From the IMG/VR virus record IMGVR_UViG_3300028146_000038, positions 1-22,553 of that record: DNA of 22,553 nucleotides; one strand, given 5' to 3'. The DNA is from a virus. Shown piece by piece: positions 1 to 8,275 of the stretch. Each line of letters begins with the position of its first letter. Position 1 is the stretch's first letter. A program made the position numbers and the translations under genes. Under the pieces are notes generated by a model. It ran no database searches. It was given only the letters and a program-made list of their open reading frames with translations, and had not been told where the DNA came from.

Positions 1-2727
1 TCCCAAATTTGTGCTTTCAGGGCAAGTATAGAGAACTTGTGAGTATTCAAGTCCATTTGGAGTTCCAGAAAAGTTAGGATTATTCCATGGGTCATTATCA
101 TTCTGACTAAGGAACATTTGTAAAGTGACTTTTCCGGCTGATGTGACATCCAAAAGGTACTTTTGAACTCCTATTCTTACTTGTCTTCCTTGATCCCAAA
201 ACACTGGAAACTGTTTAGTCTGAAAATATGGCTGTGATAGCTTTGCAAACTGTCCTGCACCTGTGTACGTGCCCCCAGGCCAATTTCCGTTAATGACAAA
301 ATTGTTTTCATCAATGATTTGGACAACTGCAAATGCTTGATCGTTAAGAGCGGTTATCCCCAGGCAATTCTGGATGTAAATGAAATCTGTCGTAAACGTA
401 TTAGGATTACTACTCTGAAGACAGTGATTATATGAAGTGATTTGAGTGTATCCATTTCCAGCATTTTGCATTGCACTGATCGTTCCAGAAATACTCTCAT
501 CTGTTCCAACGCCTTTTACAAGGACATACCCTTGAGGATTTCCTGCAATTACTTGGATCTCATAAGCCGTTTCTGTTCCAGTGTCCCATGTATCTGTCCA
601 CTGATTCCATGATTTATAAGGAAGAGTTGCCCATGTCAAATTGGAATTGGCTCTATACTGACCATGGCATGTGAAGTTTTCATAAAAAACGGCCCATGTA
701 TTATCCCGGTAGTTGAAGAAAAATGTTTGAGTCGGAAACACCCAGTTTTGACTGTCATCTCCGCTATTATCGACTGGATAGCAAAAGTAAATCCATTCGT
801 TGATATAATCACGGACAGCATTTACTCTTTCTGCTCCATGATTGTCTTTCTGTATTTGGAAGACAGCATTTGGGATGTCTAAATCTATTCTTTGAGCGCT
901 TTGCTGATCAGTTATGCAAATCCCGAAGCTTCCTATATCGATTGCGCCTTTGTCCAAAACAACACTAGAAAATGTTGATGTTGAAGGTAACTCAGAGTTG
1001 ATATTATAGAATAAAAATGGCTGAAGATCGTTTCCGGTGTACGCAAAACGTGTTTTTCTACCGTTACCACCAAATCCAATCAAAAGAACGTCTTCATTAT
1101 TGGTCACAGTTTGGATGGGTTGAGATATGCCTGCAGACAGCCAGCCACCTTTTCCTGTTTGGTCTACATAATATGCTGTGACATCAAAAGTTTGATTATT
1201 TGGGACAAGAGCGTTGTAAAATGGTGTTCCATTCCAACTCCACAAGACAGTATCTTGAAGCTGAATTGGACTGCCTCCAGATGTCTGAACATATGGGCTA
1301 AAAAACAGAAGTCTGTCCTTATATGGCAAAATAGCCAATGCTCCCACAAGATAATATCTTCCTAGAGGAAGACCGTTTATAGATACACTTGATGCTGTAA
1401 GTGGTGGAGAGAAATTCACCCAACCTGTCGTCGTGCTAGTAGGAATTCCAGTTTGTGATGTCATATCACCATCATACCAACGAATCCCGTCTCCAGTACT
1501 ACTTGGAGATGTAGCTGTCAAAGTCTGAAAAATTCCGGAACTAGTTATTGCTTTTCCTGTGGTATTCACTGCAACTGTAAACGTATTTGCGCCAGTTTTT
1601 GTGATAGGAAACGCTTGACCGTTTAATAGGTTTGAATCAGCGCCTGTAATCTCATTAAACCACACGTAATCTCCAGTAATTAAACCGTGTGGAGATGCAG
1701 TAGTTATTATTGTCGGATTTCCTACCGTGATTGTCGAAATAAATTCAAACTGCATTCCAGGAACGTTGTTTGTTGCCCAAAAGGCACCGGACTGATTAGT
1801 TGTTGTGCTAGGGTAGTTTGTAGACCAGAATTGCTGGTAATTTTGTCCAGACCAAGTGACCGGATTTCCTGTGTTTTTATAATAACTAATAGAGAAGAAT
1901 CGAGTATTTACATCAGCTTGTGTACATTGATAGGCATAGGTCGTATCAAATGCTATTAGATCTGGGTAATTTGACAGTGCATCTGGAGCAGTAAAATCTC
2001 TCAGTCCCATGACTGGAAGTCCAGGATAGTAGGAAAATGAGATTAGAGAAGAAACACCTCTTAAAATTCCTCCTGCCGCTCCTCCAGTTATAGTCACCGC
2101 ACCTGTTGTATAATTTATGGTTCCAGATCCAGCTGGAGATCCTACTAAACTTCCATCTACAGGACTTGGTTCCGTATATGAATTTGTGCCATCTGAAAGA
2201 TGAATACTCCCAGGAGTTATTTGAGAGAAATTAGAAACAGTAACAAACCCACCGCTTGAATATGCTGTGAAAAGAGTCGAATCAATATTTACTGTGATTG
2301 TGTTAGCACCAATATTTCTTGAAGTGATGGTTCCTGTTAAACCATTAATCTGAGTCATGCCTAGGACAGATGAAAATACAACCTCTTCCCCCACGGTAAA
2401 TATGTCATTTCCTATAGTCACTACTGCGTTTGATGCTTGAGTGATTCCTGTAATGGATGTTTTGACAAGATTTGTGGATAATGCTCCAGCTCCAGAAAGA
2501 GTGCCAAATTGACCTACTTGTTTGGCTAAAGGTGGTGTAGAATTCAATACAGATTGAACTTGAAGTGCCAGCTGCCCTAAATAGACCGTCCCACGCTTCC
2601 TCTTTACCCTCTGTCTCCAGACATAGGAATTGAATAAAAACGGGAATGCATCGTTGTCAATATTGAACGCTGTTACATCGTCGCGAAGGCCTTTGCCGAA
2701 ATTTCCTATGTAGACTTGTTGTTGCAC
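1..2727 (-). CDS. Large virion structural (tail-type) protein, C-terminus cut by window edge
   Basis: The frame is open for 909 codons from a GTG at 2727 to the window edge, so the C-terminus is missing. The GTG has an AGGA seven bases upstream and starts one base after the stop of the preceding gene. The sequence is rich in Thr, Asn, Ser, Gly and aromatics, as in beta-structured tail proteins, with no signal peptide or membrane span. Three FCCH-like beta-repeats (pattern: Pro-x-x-[VI]-T-T..HGL..GD..W, then N-x-x-x-[FY]-x-[VI], then NTFT) lie near residues 92-165, 327-395 and 745-822; the second is the clearest. The same repeat occurs in the genes at 6057 and 6522. The gene follows the connector-like and gp53-like tail-fibre genes, so a role in the tail hub or spike is inferred. 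No catalytic motif was recognised. Confidence 0.8.
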   Translation of the reverse strand, partial: MQQQVYIGNFGKGLRDDVTAFNIDNDAFPFLFNSYVWRQRVKRKRGTVYLGQLALQVQSVLNSTPPLAKQVGQFGTLSGAGALSTNLVKTSITGITQASNAVVTIGNDIFTVGEEVVFSSVLGMTQINGLTGTITSRNIGANTITVNIDSTLFTAYSSGGFVTVSNFSQITPGSIHLSDGTNSYTEPSPVDGSLVGSPAGSGTINYTTGAVTITGGAAGGILRGVSSLISFSYYPGLPVMGLRDFTAPDALSNYPDLIAFDTTYAYQCTQADVNTRFFSISYYKNTGNPVTWSGQNYQQFWSTNYPSTTTNQSGAFWATNNVPGMQFEFISTITVGNPTIITTASPHGLITGDYVWFNEITGADSNLLNGQAFPITKTGANTFTVAVNTTGKAITSSGIFQTLTATSPSSTGDGIRWYDGDMTSQTGIPTSTTTGWVNFSPPLTASSVSINGLPLGRYYLVGALAILPYKDRLLFFSPYVQTSGGSPIQLQDTVLWSWNGTPFYNALVPNNQTFDVTAYYVDQTGKGGWLSAGISQPIQTVTNNEDVLLIGFGGNGRKTRFAYTGNDLQPFLFYNINSELPSTSTFSSVVLDKGAIDIGSFGICITDQQSAQRIDLDIPNAVFQIQKDNHGAERVNAVRDYINEWIYFCYPVDNSGDDSQNWVFPTQTFFFNYRDNTWAVFYENFTCHGQYRANSNLTWATLPYKSWNQWTDTWDTGTETAYEIQVIAGNPQGYVLVKGVGTDESISGTISAMQNAGNGYTQITSYNHCLQSSNPNTFTTDFIYIQNCLGITALNDQAFAVVQIIDENNFVINGNWPGGTYTGAGQFAKLSQPYFQTKQFPVFWDQGRQVRIGVQKYLLDVTSAGKVTLQMFLSQNDNDPWNNPNFSGTPNGLEYSQVLYTCPESTNLG

Positions 2728-2728
2728 G

Positions 2729-3316
2729 TTAAAATCCTATCGCAACCCAATATACCGATGAACTAGAGCTTGAACCGGATGGATTAATTGTAAATCCAGA
2801 AGTTGACTGAGAAGAAACATAGAAGAAGCTGCTACTTGAAAATCCAGTAAGTTGTATTGACATCAGTTGTGATGAGAATGTTTGAGGAAAAGTAATAGCT
2901 ATACTGGTTCCCACCGTATTTGATAACCCATACTGAAGTAATATTCCCCCAGGAAGAACTGTATAACCGCTTTTTTGGTTACCTGCGGATGGGGTTACTT
3001 GTTTTGGAACAGGAGCAACAGGGCCTGTAAGCTGAGTAATGACTCCATTTCCGCTTTCATAAAATAGATTCTGATCAGAAGATGCCGTCTTCGTATATAA
3101 TTGACCAACTCCTGCAACAACACCAGGGTCTGATCCCTGATTATTGAAATGAATAACTTTGTGATAGCCACCAGGTGTTGCTTGTGAATTAAATCCAACG
3201 TGATCAACAGCAATTAATCCTGATATACTTGCAGCGTTTGTCTGCATAGTAGGCTGATCATTTTTTGGTGCATGGTTGGCTGCCGGCACCGTCTGGTCAT
3301 AAGGAAAATTCGCCAT
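2729..3316 (-). CDS. Tail-fibre protein with gp53-like C-terminal domain
   Basis: This 195-residue protein starts at an ATG with TAGG seven bases upstream, just after the connector gene. The N-terminal half has a phage-type signature (N-D-Q-P-x-M-Q-T-N, then AVDHVGFN and GGYHKVIHF) seen in many small phage fibre proteins. The C-terminal 80 residues match the gp53-like tail-fibre pattern: LPGG-x-L-x-Q-Y-G, a TFPQTF strand, a long Ser-rich loop (FSSSSFFYVS) and a closing YWVAIGF. Such domains form receptor-binding tips in other phages; a host-binding role here is inferred from that. The stop codon is part of GGATTTTAA, which also holds the SD of the next gene. Confidence 0.78.
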   Translation of the reverse strand: MANFPYDQTVPAANHAPKNDQPTMQTNAASISGLIAVDHVGFNSQATPGGYHKVIHFNNQGSDPGVVAGVGQLYTKTASSDQNLFYESGNGVITQLTGPVAPVPKQVTPSAGNQKSGYTVLPGGILLQYGLSNTVGTSIAITFPQTFSSQLMSIQLTGFSSSSFFYVSSQSTSGFTINPSGSSSSSSVYWVAIGF

Positions 3317-3323
3317 AGATTAC

Positions 3324-4541
3324 CTAATATCCTGTGGATCCCTGGTTAAAGCTACTTTGTGATCCTGAATTACTGAAAATTGTCTGTGTACGAGTTGATG
3401 TAAACTGTCTTTGGCTTCTCTTCCAAACTAGTGTTTCCTGTTCTCTAAATAAAGGCTCGTAGGCATTAAACTGATCCCAATCCCCCGTATCCGCAAGCAG
3501 TTTTCTGGCTGCTCCTCTAGCAATGTATTCCGCCATGTATGCGAATGGGATTGCTGCGGATGTATTCAAGAATGCAGCGGGAGTCAAGTATGCTTCGATA
3601 TCGATGCGGTACTGTGTATTAGGAGGTGGAAATATCGTGAGGACGTTGTTAAAGTACAATGCCGCTCTAGATAGGCCTTGTTCAATGTAATATGCCTCTG
3701 CTTTAATTGGAACGCCATCTGGGATGGGTTCGTTGAAATATACGTTTGTCGCTACTCCAGTTGAGTAGTTAATCGTATTCTGAGTTGTTGTGTAGTAAGG
3801 TGCTGGTCCATTACTTAATGGCAAATTTCCATTCGGCGCTTGACCTGGTTCCATTAAAAGACCATACAGATTTCCATCAGTTCCATCCTGCATAAACAAC
3901 CCTGTATCTGCAACGACAATATTCCGACCATTTGCAGCCGTTGCAGTAAAGTAGACGGAAGAATCAACACTTGTGACAGGTATTGCTGAAATGAAATCAT
4001 CAGTCGGGATGTTATTAATCTCCGTAGATGTGATGAAAATGGGGTCTTGATATCTGCTAAACTGGTTAGCAAATGCAATGACTCCAGTCATGTCAACATG
4101 GCCTGTAATCGTTGGGAAGAACGGAGCTTGAAGCGTATATGGTCCATTAGTTCCGTTACCAGTTCCTACCTGAGCTACCTGTTGAACGTAGTTTGGCCAA
4201 ATATTGTAAAAATCGTTCGTTTGCGTGTACAGAGGGCATATGATTCCATTTACCTTAAAGGGCATCATGAATCCCTGATAGACGGGATAATAGGAAATCG
4301 TGTAGTTACTATCACCATTTTGAACTTGAGGCGTATACAACGGCATGTTGTATTTATGAATTCCAGGAATGGTCTGAAACGAATAATACGTCTTCAAGTC
4401 AAAGAACTGAGCTCTAGCATCCATATCCATTAGGTAGAATCGATTGATATAATCAATCAAAAGACTATCGGTGACGACAGCGTTTGAGGGCGTCTTAATC
4501 AGCCTTCTAACATACGTGATGATATCGCTCAGAGTATTCAT
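3324..4541 (-). CDS. Probable head-tail connector / tail tube-type structural protein
   Basis: The protein has 405 residues. Its ATG overlaps the stop of the His-rich gene as TAATG. The N-terminus is helical (SDIITYVRRLIK...DYINRFYLMDMDAR), the middle is a long beta-rich region, and near residues 335-380 there is a helical segment with AEYIARGAARKLLADTGDWD followed by EQE and an Arg-rich stretch. That ending resembles the C-terminal helices of phage connector or adaptor proteins; the family is recalled, not searched. Position between the small basic genes and the tail-fibre gene fits a connector or tail-completion role. It ends GSTGY, and the terminal codons GGATATTAG help form the ribosome site of the next gene. 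Its exact place in the virion is uncertain. Confidence 0.6.
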   Translation of the reverse strand: MNTLSDIITYVRRLIKTPSNAVVTDSLLIDYINRFYLMDMDARAQFFDLKTYYSFQTIPGIHKYNMPLYTPQVQNGDSNYTISYYPVYQGFMMPFKVNGIICPLYTQTNDFYNIWPNYVQQVAQVGTGNGTNGPYTLQAPFFPTITGHVDMTGVIAFANQFSRYQDPIFITSTEINNIPTDDFISAIPVTSVDSSVYFTATAANGRNIVVADTGLFMQDGTDGNLYGLLMEPGQAPNGNLPLSNGPAPYYTTTQNTINYSTGVATNVYFNEPIPDGVPIKAEAYYIEQGLSRAALYFNNVLTIFPPPNTQYRIDIEAYLTPAAFLNTSAAIPFAYMAEYIARGAARKLLADTGDWDQFNAYEPLFREQETLVWKRSQRQFTSTRTQTIFSNSGSQSSFNQGSTGY

Positions 4542-4693
4542 TACTTTTTCTTATCATGGTGTTTGTGAGCGGCTTTAGCCATCTTATGCAATGCTGCCAT
4601 ATGATGCTTGATCGCTTTGTGGTGATGATCGGGATGATCTTCATGATGCATGCCTTTGTGAGTAGCTTCCGCCTTCTCTTTCATTTTAGCCAT
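4541..4693 (-). CDS. Histidine-rich 50-residue basic protein
   Basis: A short gene whose ATG follows the TAA of the previous gene with no gap; its own TAA shares a base with the next ATG. AAGGG lies seven bases before the start. Of 50 residues 13 are His, mostly in clusters (MHHEDHPDHHHKAIKHH and AAHKHHDKKK), and Lys is also abundant. There is no hydrophobic segment. Overlap at both ends makes real translation likely. The composition suggests metal or nucleic-acid/polyphosphate binding, but that is inference only; no family was recognised. Confidence 0.72.
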   Translation of the reverse strand: MAKMKEKAEATHKGMHHEDHPDHHHKAIKHHMAALHKMAKAAHKHHDKKK

Positions 4694-4888
4694 TTACTTG
4701 CCCTTTTTGTGATTCATTTTCTTGAGCGTCTCGGCAAGAACTGCCTTTTTTTTAAGAGAAGGATTCTTGCTGTGCTCAGCCTTTTTTAACTTGGATTCGG
4801 GTATTTTTTCACCCTCTTTTACATGTAGTGCTTTATGGAGTGATCCAGGATGTTTAATCGCCTTTTGAATGAATTTTTCCTTACCCAC
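4694..4888 (-). CDS. Small Lys-rich conserved phage protein
   Basis: The best start is the GTG at 4888, which has GGAGG five bases upstream and overlaps the TAA of the preceding gene. A TTG twelve bases earlier lacks such a site. The 64-residue product has the pattern FIQKAIKHPGSLHKALHVK...GEKIPESKL, then KNPSLKKKA and LKKM, which I recognise as a recurring small phage protein of unknown function. It is strongly basic and probably helical. It belongs to a run of three tiny basic genes with overlapping starts and stops. Nucleic-acid or capsid-interior binding is plausible, not shown. Confidence 0.72.
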   Translation of the reverse strand: MGKEKFIQKAIKHPGSLHKALHVKEGEKIPESKLKKAEHSKNPSLKKKAVLAETLKKMNHKKGK

Positions 4889-5063
4889 GTTTGCCTCCAA
4901 CTTTCATCCCTTTTTTTCTGGCTTCGCTAAGAGCAATTGCGACTGCTTGTTTGCTATCTTTAACAATATGGCCCTTCTTGGATCCGCTGTGGAGCTCGCC
5001 TTTGCCAAACTCATGCATGACTTTTTTAACTTTTTTCTCTGCTTTTTTCGATTCTTTAGCCAT
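4881..5063 (-). CDS. DUF6496-type small basic protein
   Basis: The 60-residue product starts MAKESKKAEKKVKKVMHEF, continues with GELHSGSKKGHIV and DSKQAVAIALSEARKKG, and ends GGKRG. This is the pattern of the DUF6496 family, found in bacteria and phages with no assigned function. The ATG at 5063 has AGGAG six bases upstream; an in-frame ATG at 5084 is less well placed. The start overlaps the end of the upstream gene by 8 bases, so translation is probably coupled. The motif S-x-K-Q-A-[VI]-A-I-A-L-S-E-A-R is the most conserved part. Confidence 0.78.
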   Translation of the reverse strand: MAKESKKAEKKVKKVMHEFGKGELHSGSKKGHIVKDSKQAVAIALSEARKKGMKVGGKRG

Positions 5064-5472
5064 TAGAAACTCCTGAAGTGGCATATCTTAACATTTTATC
5101 TTCGAGTAATATTTCTTCTCTGAAAAATCTTAGGTCTCTCAAACTTAAAATATATCCAACGCCAGAATATTCACTCATTCTTCTTAAAAATTGTGAGTTA
5201 ACTGCTATCCAAGAATCTTTTTCTCTGGGAGAAAAGTCGTGATAAAAAGATGGTTTTCCTTTATCAGCCAATTCCATAAATTTTTCATATCTTTTGATAT
5301 AATTTATTGAATTTTTCTCAATCATTTTGAAGTACAGAAAACATTGTATTCTCAAAATATCATTAAGATATATTTTTCTTTCTTTGTACTCTAGCTTTCT
5401 TTTCAACTCACGTTTTGAAATTGTCGTCCTGCACTCGCACAGACAACTTTCACAAAAATAAATTTTTACCAA
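5056..5472 (-). CDS. Unknown protein with N-terminal Cys cluster
   Basis: I do not recognise this 138-residue protein. It starts with TTG, one base after the preceding stop, with AGGA seven bases upstream. The N-terminus has four cysteines close together (C7, C10, C12, C14), which could bind a metal or form a redox site. The rest is mostly helical and charged, with no membrane segment. Its DNA is more AT-rich than the flanking structural genes, which may mean a separate origin. It lies in a structural gene run but nothing in the sequence marks it as a virion protein. Confidence 0.65.
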   Translation of the reverse strand: MVKIYFCESCLCECRTTISKRELKRKLEYKERKIYLNDILRIQCFLYFKMIEKNSINYIKRYEKFMELADKGKPSFYHDFSPREKDSWIAVNSQFLRRMSEYSGVGYILSLRDLRFFREEILLEDKMLRYATSGVSNG

Positions 5473-5473
5473 T

Positions 5474-6049
5474 TTAAAATCCTGTCGATGATAAAAAGAT
5501 TGATTTGTTTTCTGTTTGAGGCATAGCGTCGAGACGTTGTACGGTATTTTCAGTTGTCATGGTGCCATAGTATGTTGCTCTTCCGTCACTACCCGCCATC
5601 TTATGTTCTTCCATTTTATAAGTGTGATATTTGCAGTTTTTGATCTGCTCTGCAACATATCTAGGAGCATATACAGGTTTTCCTACAGGAATGACCCACT
5701 CTTGGGCTGGCATTCCAGGAAATGGCTTAGTCCATAATTGAATGGATTCTCCGATGATTTCGTTGTTGTAAGCTGTAAAGTAAACGTATTCTTTTTTGAA
5801 TTCGTAAAGCTTGCGAAACTTCTCGTTAAACTGCTCTCTTGATCCAATAGTGGTTTTAGGCTTGAGATAAAGATCGTTATTTTTAGCAGGAAGTTGTTTC
5901 GCAGGTTCGTATTGCTTTTCAAGCACGGGAGCTTTGTTTAACTCTTCCAAGTTTAAAGTAGGCATTTTGTCAATATTTTCTTGGATTTGCCCTTCAACTC
6001 TGTCTAATTCTTTTTGCCCTTCGGCGTTCACATTGGGTTTTCTGCTCAT
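5474..6049 (-). CDS. Conserved phage protein next to capsid genes (function unknown)
   Basis: This is a 191-residue protein; AGGTGAG lies before its ATG, right after the stop of the upstream gene. The N-terminal third is polar and charged (EGQKELDRVEGQIQENIDKM). The core has aromatic-rich segments: EYVYFTAYNNEIIGESIQLW, PFPGMPAQEW, PVGKPVYAPRYVAEQI and KYHTYKMEEH, then TVQRLDAMP. I have seen this pattern in phage proteins encoded near the capsid but know no function. It ends SSTGF, like neighbours ending IGF and TGY. A minor head or internal virion component is inferred from position. Confidence 0.7.
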   Translation of the reverse strand: MSRKPNVNAEGQKELDRVEGQIQENIDKMPTLNLEELNKAPVLEKQYEPAKQLPAKNNDLYLKPKTTIGSREQFNEKFRKLYEFKKEYVYFTAYNNEIIGESIQLWTKPFPGMPAQEWVIPVGKPVYAPRYVAEQIKNCKYHTYKMEEHKMAGSDGRATYYGTMTTENTVQRLDAMPQTENKSIFLSSTGF

Positions 6050-6056
6050 TTCTCAC

Positions 6057-6473
6057 CTATGCTGAAACGTTAATAAATGATCCTGGAACGTATGTACCTG
6101 TATTGATTCTGCCTGTACTATTAATTTTCCCGCTATTTATGTCTCCTACCGGAACTATCTGTGGCTGTTGTATAGAAGTGCTTGTCACAAATGAATCGAC
6201 ATTTTGAGAAGAGTCAATAAGCACTACTACTTGGTTACTTGCAGGTAAAGAAACAACATAACCTTTTTTTTCATTAAGTTGTACACATCCATTTTGAGGA
6301 GGGATGAGAAGCCTTACCTCTTGACCAATCACGTAATTCATGTTTGTCGTAGTAGTGACGGTTGTGGTCTGTCCTAATGCAATATTTGAGATGAAAAACT
6401 GAGAAGGATTGAAGTTTTTAGGCTCAATCGGAGGATTGTTGTAAGGCGGCTGTAGATTAAATGGAAAGTTCAT
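6057..6473 (-). CDS. Small virion protein with one FCCH-like beta-repeat
   Basis: This 138-residue protein has a strong AGGAG four bases before the ATG, placed immediately downstream of a terminator hairpin. The N-terminus is Pro/Asn-rich (PPYNNPPIEPKNFNPSQF). Residues 25-95 form one beta-repeat: SNIALGQTTTVTTTT, then YVIGQEVRLLIPP, then QLNEKKGYVV and NQVVVLIDSS. This closely follows the second repeat of the adjacent gene at 6522, including the V-G-Q-E-V and Q-L-N elements. The C-terminus (VPVGDINSGKINSTGR...YVPGSFINV) also resembles that neighbour's VVAVGDVNTGG region, so the gene may be a shortened paralogue. Likely a head decoration or surface protein. Confidence 0.72.
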   Translation of the reverse strand: MNFPFNLQPPYNNPPIEPKNFNPSQFFISNIALGQTTTVTTTTNMNYVIGQEVRLLIPPQNGCVQLNEKKGYVVSLPASNQVVVLIDSSQNVDSFVTSTSIQQPQIVPVGDINSGKINSTGRINTGTYVPGSFINVSA

Positions 6474-6482
6474 TTTTCTCCT

Positions 6483-6513
6483 AAAAAAGGGAGAGACATT
6501 TTAAGTCTCTCCC
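6483..6513 (-). terminator. Intrinsic terminator after decoration-like gene
   Basis: On the minus strand a perfect 9-bp stem (GGGAGAGAC with GTCTCTCCC) and a 7-base loop are followed by six U residues. It sits 8 bases past the stop at 6522, and the U run leads into the AGGAG of the next gene. It probably ends or thins capsid transcripts before the downstream tail genes. Confidence 0.85.
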
Positions 6514-6521
6514 AATCATCA

Positions 6522-7646
6522 TTACGATGTTACGTTCATGTCATGGAGATATGCACGCCAGTAAATGACGTTGCCATTAGCTCCCACAAGCACAGACGAT
6601 GCATCGTTGGTACCTGCTCCCGCACCAATGACGAATCCCTGCGCTGTGTTATTAACATAGGCACCCAAAATCGCTGGGCCATTAATTGTATTCACCCTAG
6701 TTGTACCAAATGGTACTGAATAAGGAGGAGGATACAATTGTGATCCAGACGAAATTTGTACACCACCAGTATTCACATCTCCCACTGCTACGACTTGTGG
6801 GAATTGCTCCCCAGCAAATGATAAGAATGGTTGATTAGTGTTAAAGGCGGTATATGCTGTTGAATTGAAATTTACAACAAAAGTGTTGTAATCGGTCACT
6901 GCAACTACGTAACCATAGATCGGAGATCCTGGGATTACGGAATTTGGCAATGAATTCAACTGAGTTGTACCCCACGCTGTAGGAATTCTGAAAGCTACTT
7001 CTTGACCCACGACAAAGTTATGAGCATCTGTCGTATCAATTGTAGTCGTCGTTCCAGTGGTGATAGCACTAATATAGCTAACGCCAGGAAAATACAAATA
7101 TGGGTACAGAACTTTTCTTACGTACGCACCATCGGGTGATCCACTGATTGCGGTATAGTTAGATTGGTTTGTGTTCCATGGAATTGTAAATGTATTGGCG
7201 CCAGTTACAGTCACAGTGAATGGAATCCCTGCAATTTGCTGCATACCAGTTGTTGAAGACTGATAGAGGCCTTGAAGAATTACCACATCTCCAGAAACCA
7301 AGCCATGTGCTGTAACTGTCACTACAGCAGGATTAGCTTTGGTGATACCGGAAATCTGTAACTGTGGTCCATATTGCAGAAGAGATCCTGCTGCAAATGT
7401 GCTGAAACCGTTTGCAATTACTGTATCAGTAGTAAGAACAGGAGTTGCATTGAAAACATTTTCATAAGCAAATCCTTGTCCCATGTTGGAATCCCAAAAT
7501 GCATAAGGAACACCATGCTGAGCAGGTGTACCAGCTGCAGTGTAGTTCCACAATTCTACTTGATCAGGCTGGAAAGGAAGATTAACGACCTTAGCAGCAC
7601 CTGTGGATGTGAATGTACCATGTGCCATTCTTGAGTATTCAGTCAT
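6522..7646 (-). CDS. Capsid-associated (decoration-like) protein with two FCCH-like repeats
   Basis: The start chosen is the ATG at 7646 (MTEYSRMAHG), which has AAGGAGG five bases upstream; an in-frame start at 7673 would overlap the capsid gene and lacks a site. The 374-residue protein follows the major capsid protein directly. The N-terminus (AHGTFTSTGAAKVVNLPFQPDQVELWNY in parts) looks beta-structured. Two FCCH-like repeats are visible: one with VVTVTAHGLVSGDVVILQG and GANTFTIPWN, the second with AHNFVVGQEVAFRIP and YNTFVVNF. The C-terminus ends VIYWRAYLHDMNV. Position, abundance-type SD and the terminator just after it suggest a highly expressed head decoration or fibre protein. The assignment is inference. 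Confidence 0.72.
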   Translation of the reverse strand: MTEYSRMAHGTFTSTGAAKVVNLPFQPDQVELWNYTAAGTPAQHGVPYAFWDSNMGQGFAYENVFNATPVLTTDTVIANGFSTFAAGSLLQYGPQLQISGITKANPAVVTVTAHGLVSGDVVILQGLYQSSTTGMQQIAGIPFTVTVTGANTFTIPWNTNQSNYTAISGSPDGAYVRKVLYPYLYFPGVSYISAITTGTTTTIDTTDAHNFVVGQEVAFRIPTAWGTTQLNSLPNSVIPGSPIYGYVVAVTDYNTFVVNFNSTAYTAFNTNQPFLSFAGEQFPQVVAVGDVNTGGVQISSGSQLYPPPYSVPFGTTRVNTINGPAILGAYVNNTAQGFVIGAGAGTNDASSVLVGANGNVIYWRAYLHDMNVTS

Positions 7647-7656
7647 AAAAACCTCC

Positions 7657-8275
7657 TTATACTGCGCTGCCACTCAAACGAGTGCAGAGTAGGTTTCTGA
7701 TGGCTGTATCCTGTGTGATTGCTTGCGCTTGAGCAAACTTCACTGCAAGAGTAGCATTTTGGGCCAACATACCACTGTAGTATGGGTCACGGTAAATCAG
7801 GTTCATGGAATATCCATCCTGATTAATGTGTGTAATCGCCTGCTTGCCCAAAACGGTATTGTAATACACATCTTGGCCATTTGCAGACGCGCCTGGAGCA
7901 ATTGGAGCTTCAGAGCTTGTCAGGATACGTACGTTGAATACAGATCCCCATTCTGAAGGCAATGCAGAGGCGTTGGAAGGATAGTTCCAGTTGTTCAACA
8001 CGCCAGAACCTACCAAGCCGTCAAAGTCAGTTTGCAACTGAGTAGATGACAGCATGAAGTAGGACGAACGTATTGGACCTGTTCCGAAACGATCCATACC
8101 TTCAATACCTGACATAAATTTGTAGGCATTATTTGTGTCCAAGGTAGTAGCCACGAGGCTAAAATCACTTAGGCCCAAATTTGTAGGATTGTCGCCGTTT
8201 GAACCACCACCAGCATTAATCTGGGAAGCGGCTGAAACGATGTAATCCCTAAGGATCAAATCCTCTGCTTGACGC
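7657..8275 (-). CDS. Exon 4 of the major capsid gene (C-terminal two thirds)
   Basis: This is the only long exon, 205 codons plus a stop. It starts with one base completing a Val codon, then CGT CAA (Arg-Gln) and AEDLILRDYI. The frame extends left of the first potential start, and nothing resembling an SD precedes it, so it is an exon and not a separate gene. The coding sequence is intact with no stop to 7657. It carries the best-conserved capsid motifs: NAGGGSNGDNPTNL, FGTGPIRSSYF, YPSNASALPSEWGS, and near the end NQDGYSMNLIYRDP with an L-C-T-R-L finish. The next gene's SD lies just after the stop. Confidence 0.88.

Noticed and set aside
1111-1959. Forward frames of 84 and 90 codons
   Set aside because: Both lie opposite the long tail-protein frame, which has clear beta-repeat sequence and a good start.
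4047-4433. Forward 128-codon frame
   Set aside because: It is fully antisense to the connector gene, has no SD, and its product resembles nothing; a shadow frame.
7657-8259. Independent 200-codon capsid-like gene
   Set aside because: It lacks an SD, and the frame continues upstream to an intron 3' end; it is exon 4.
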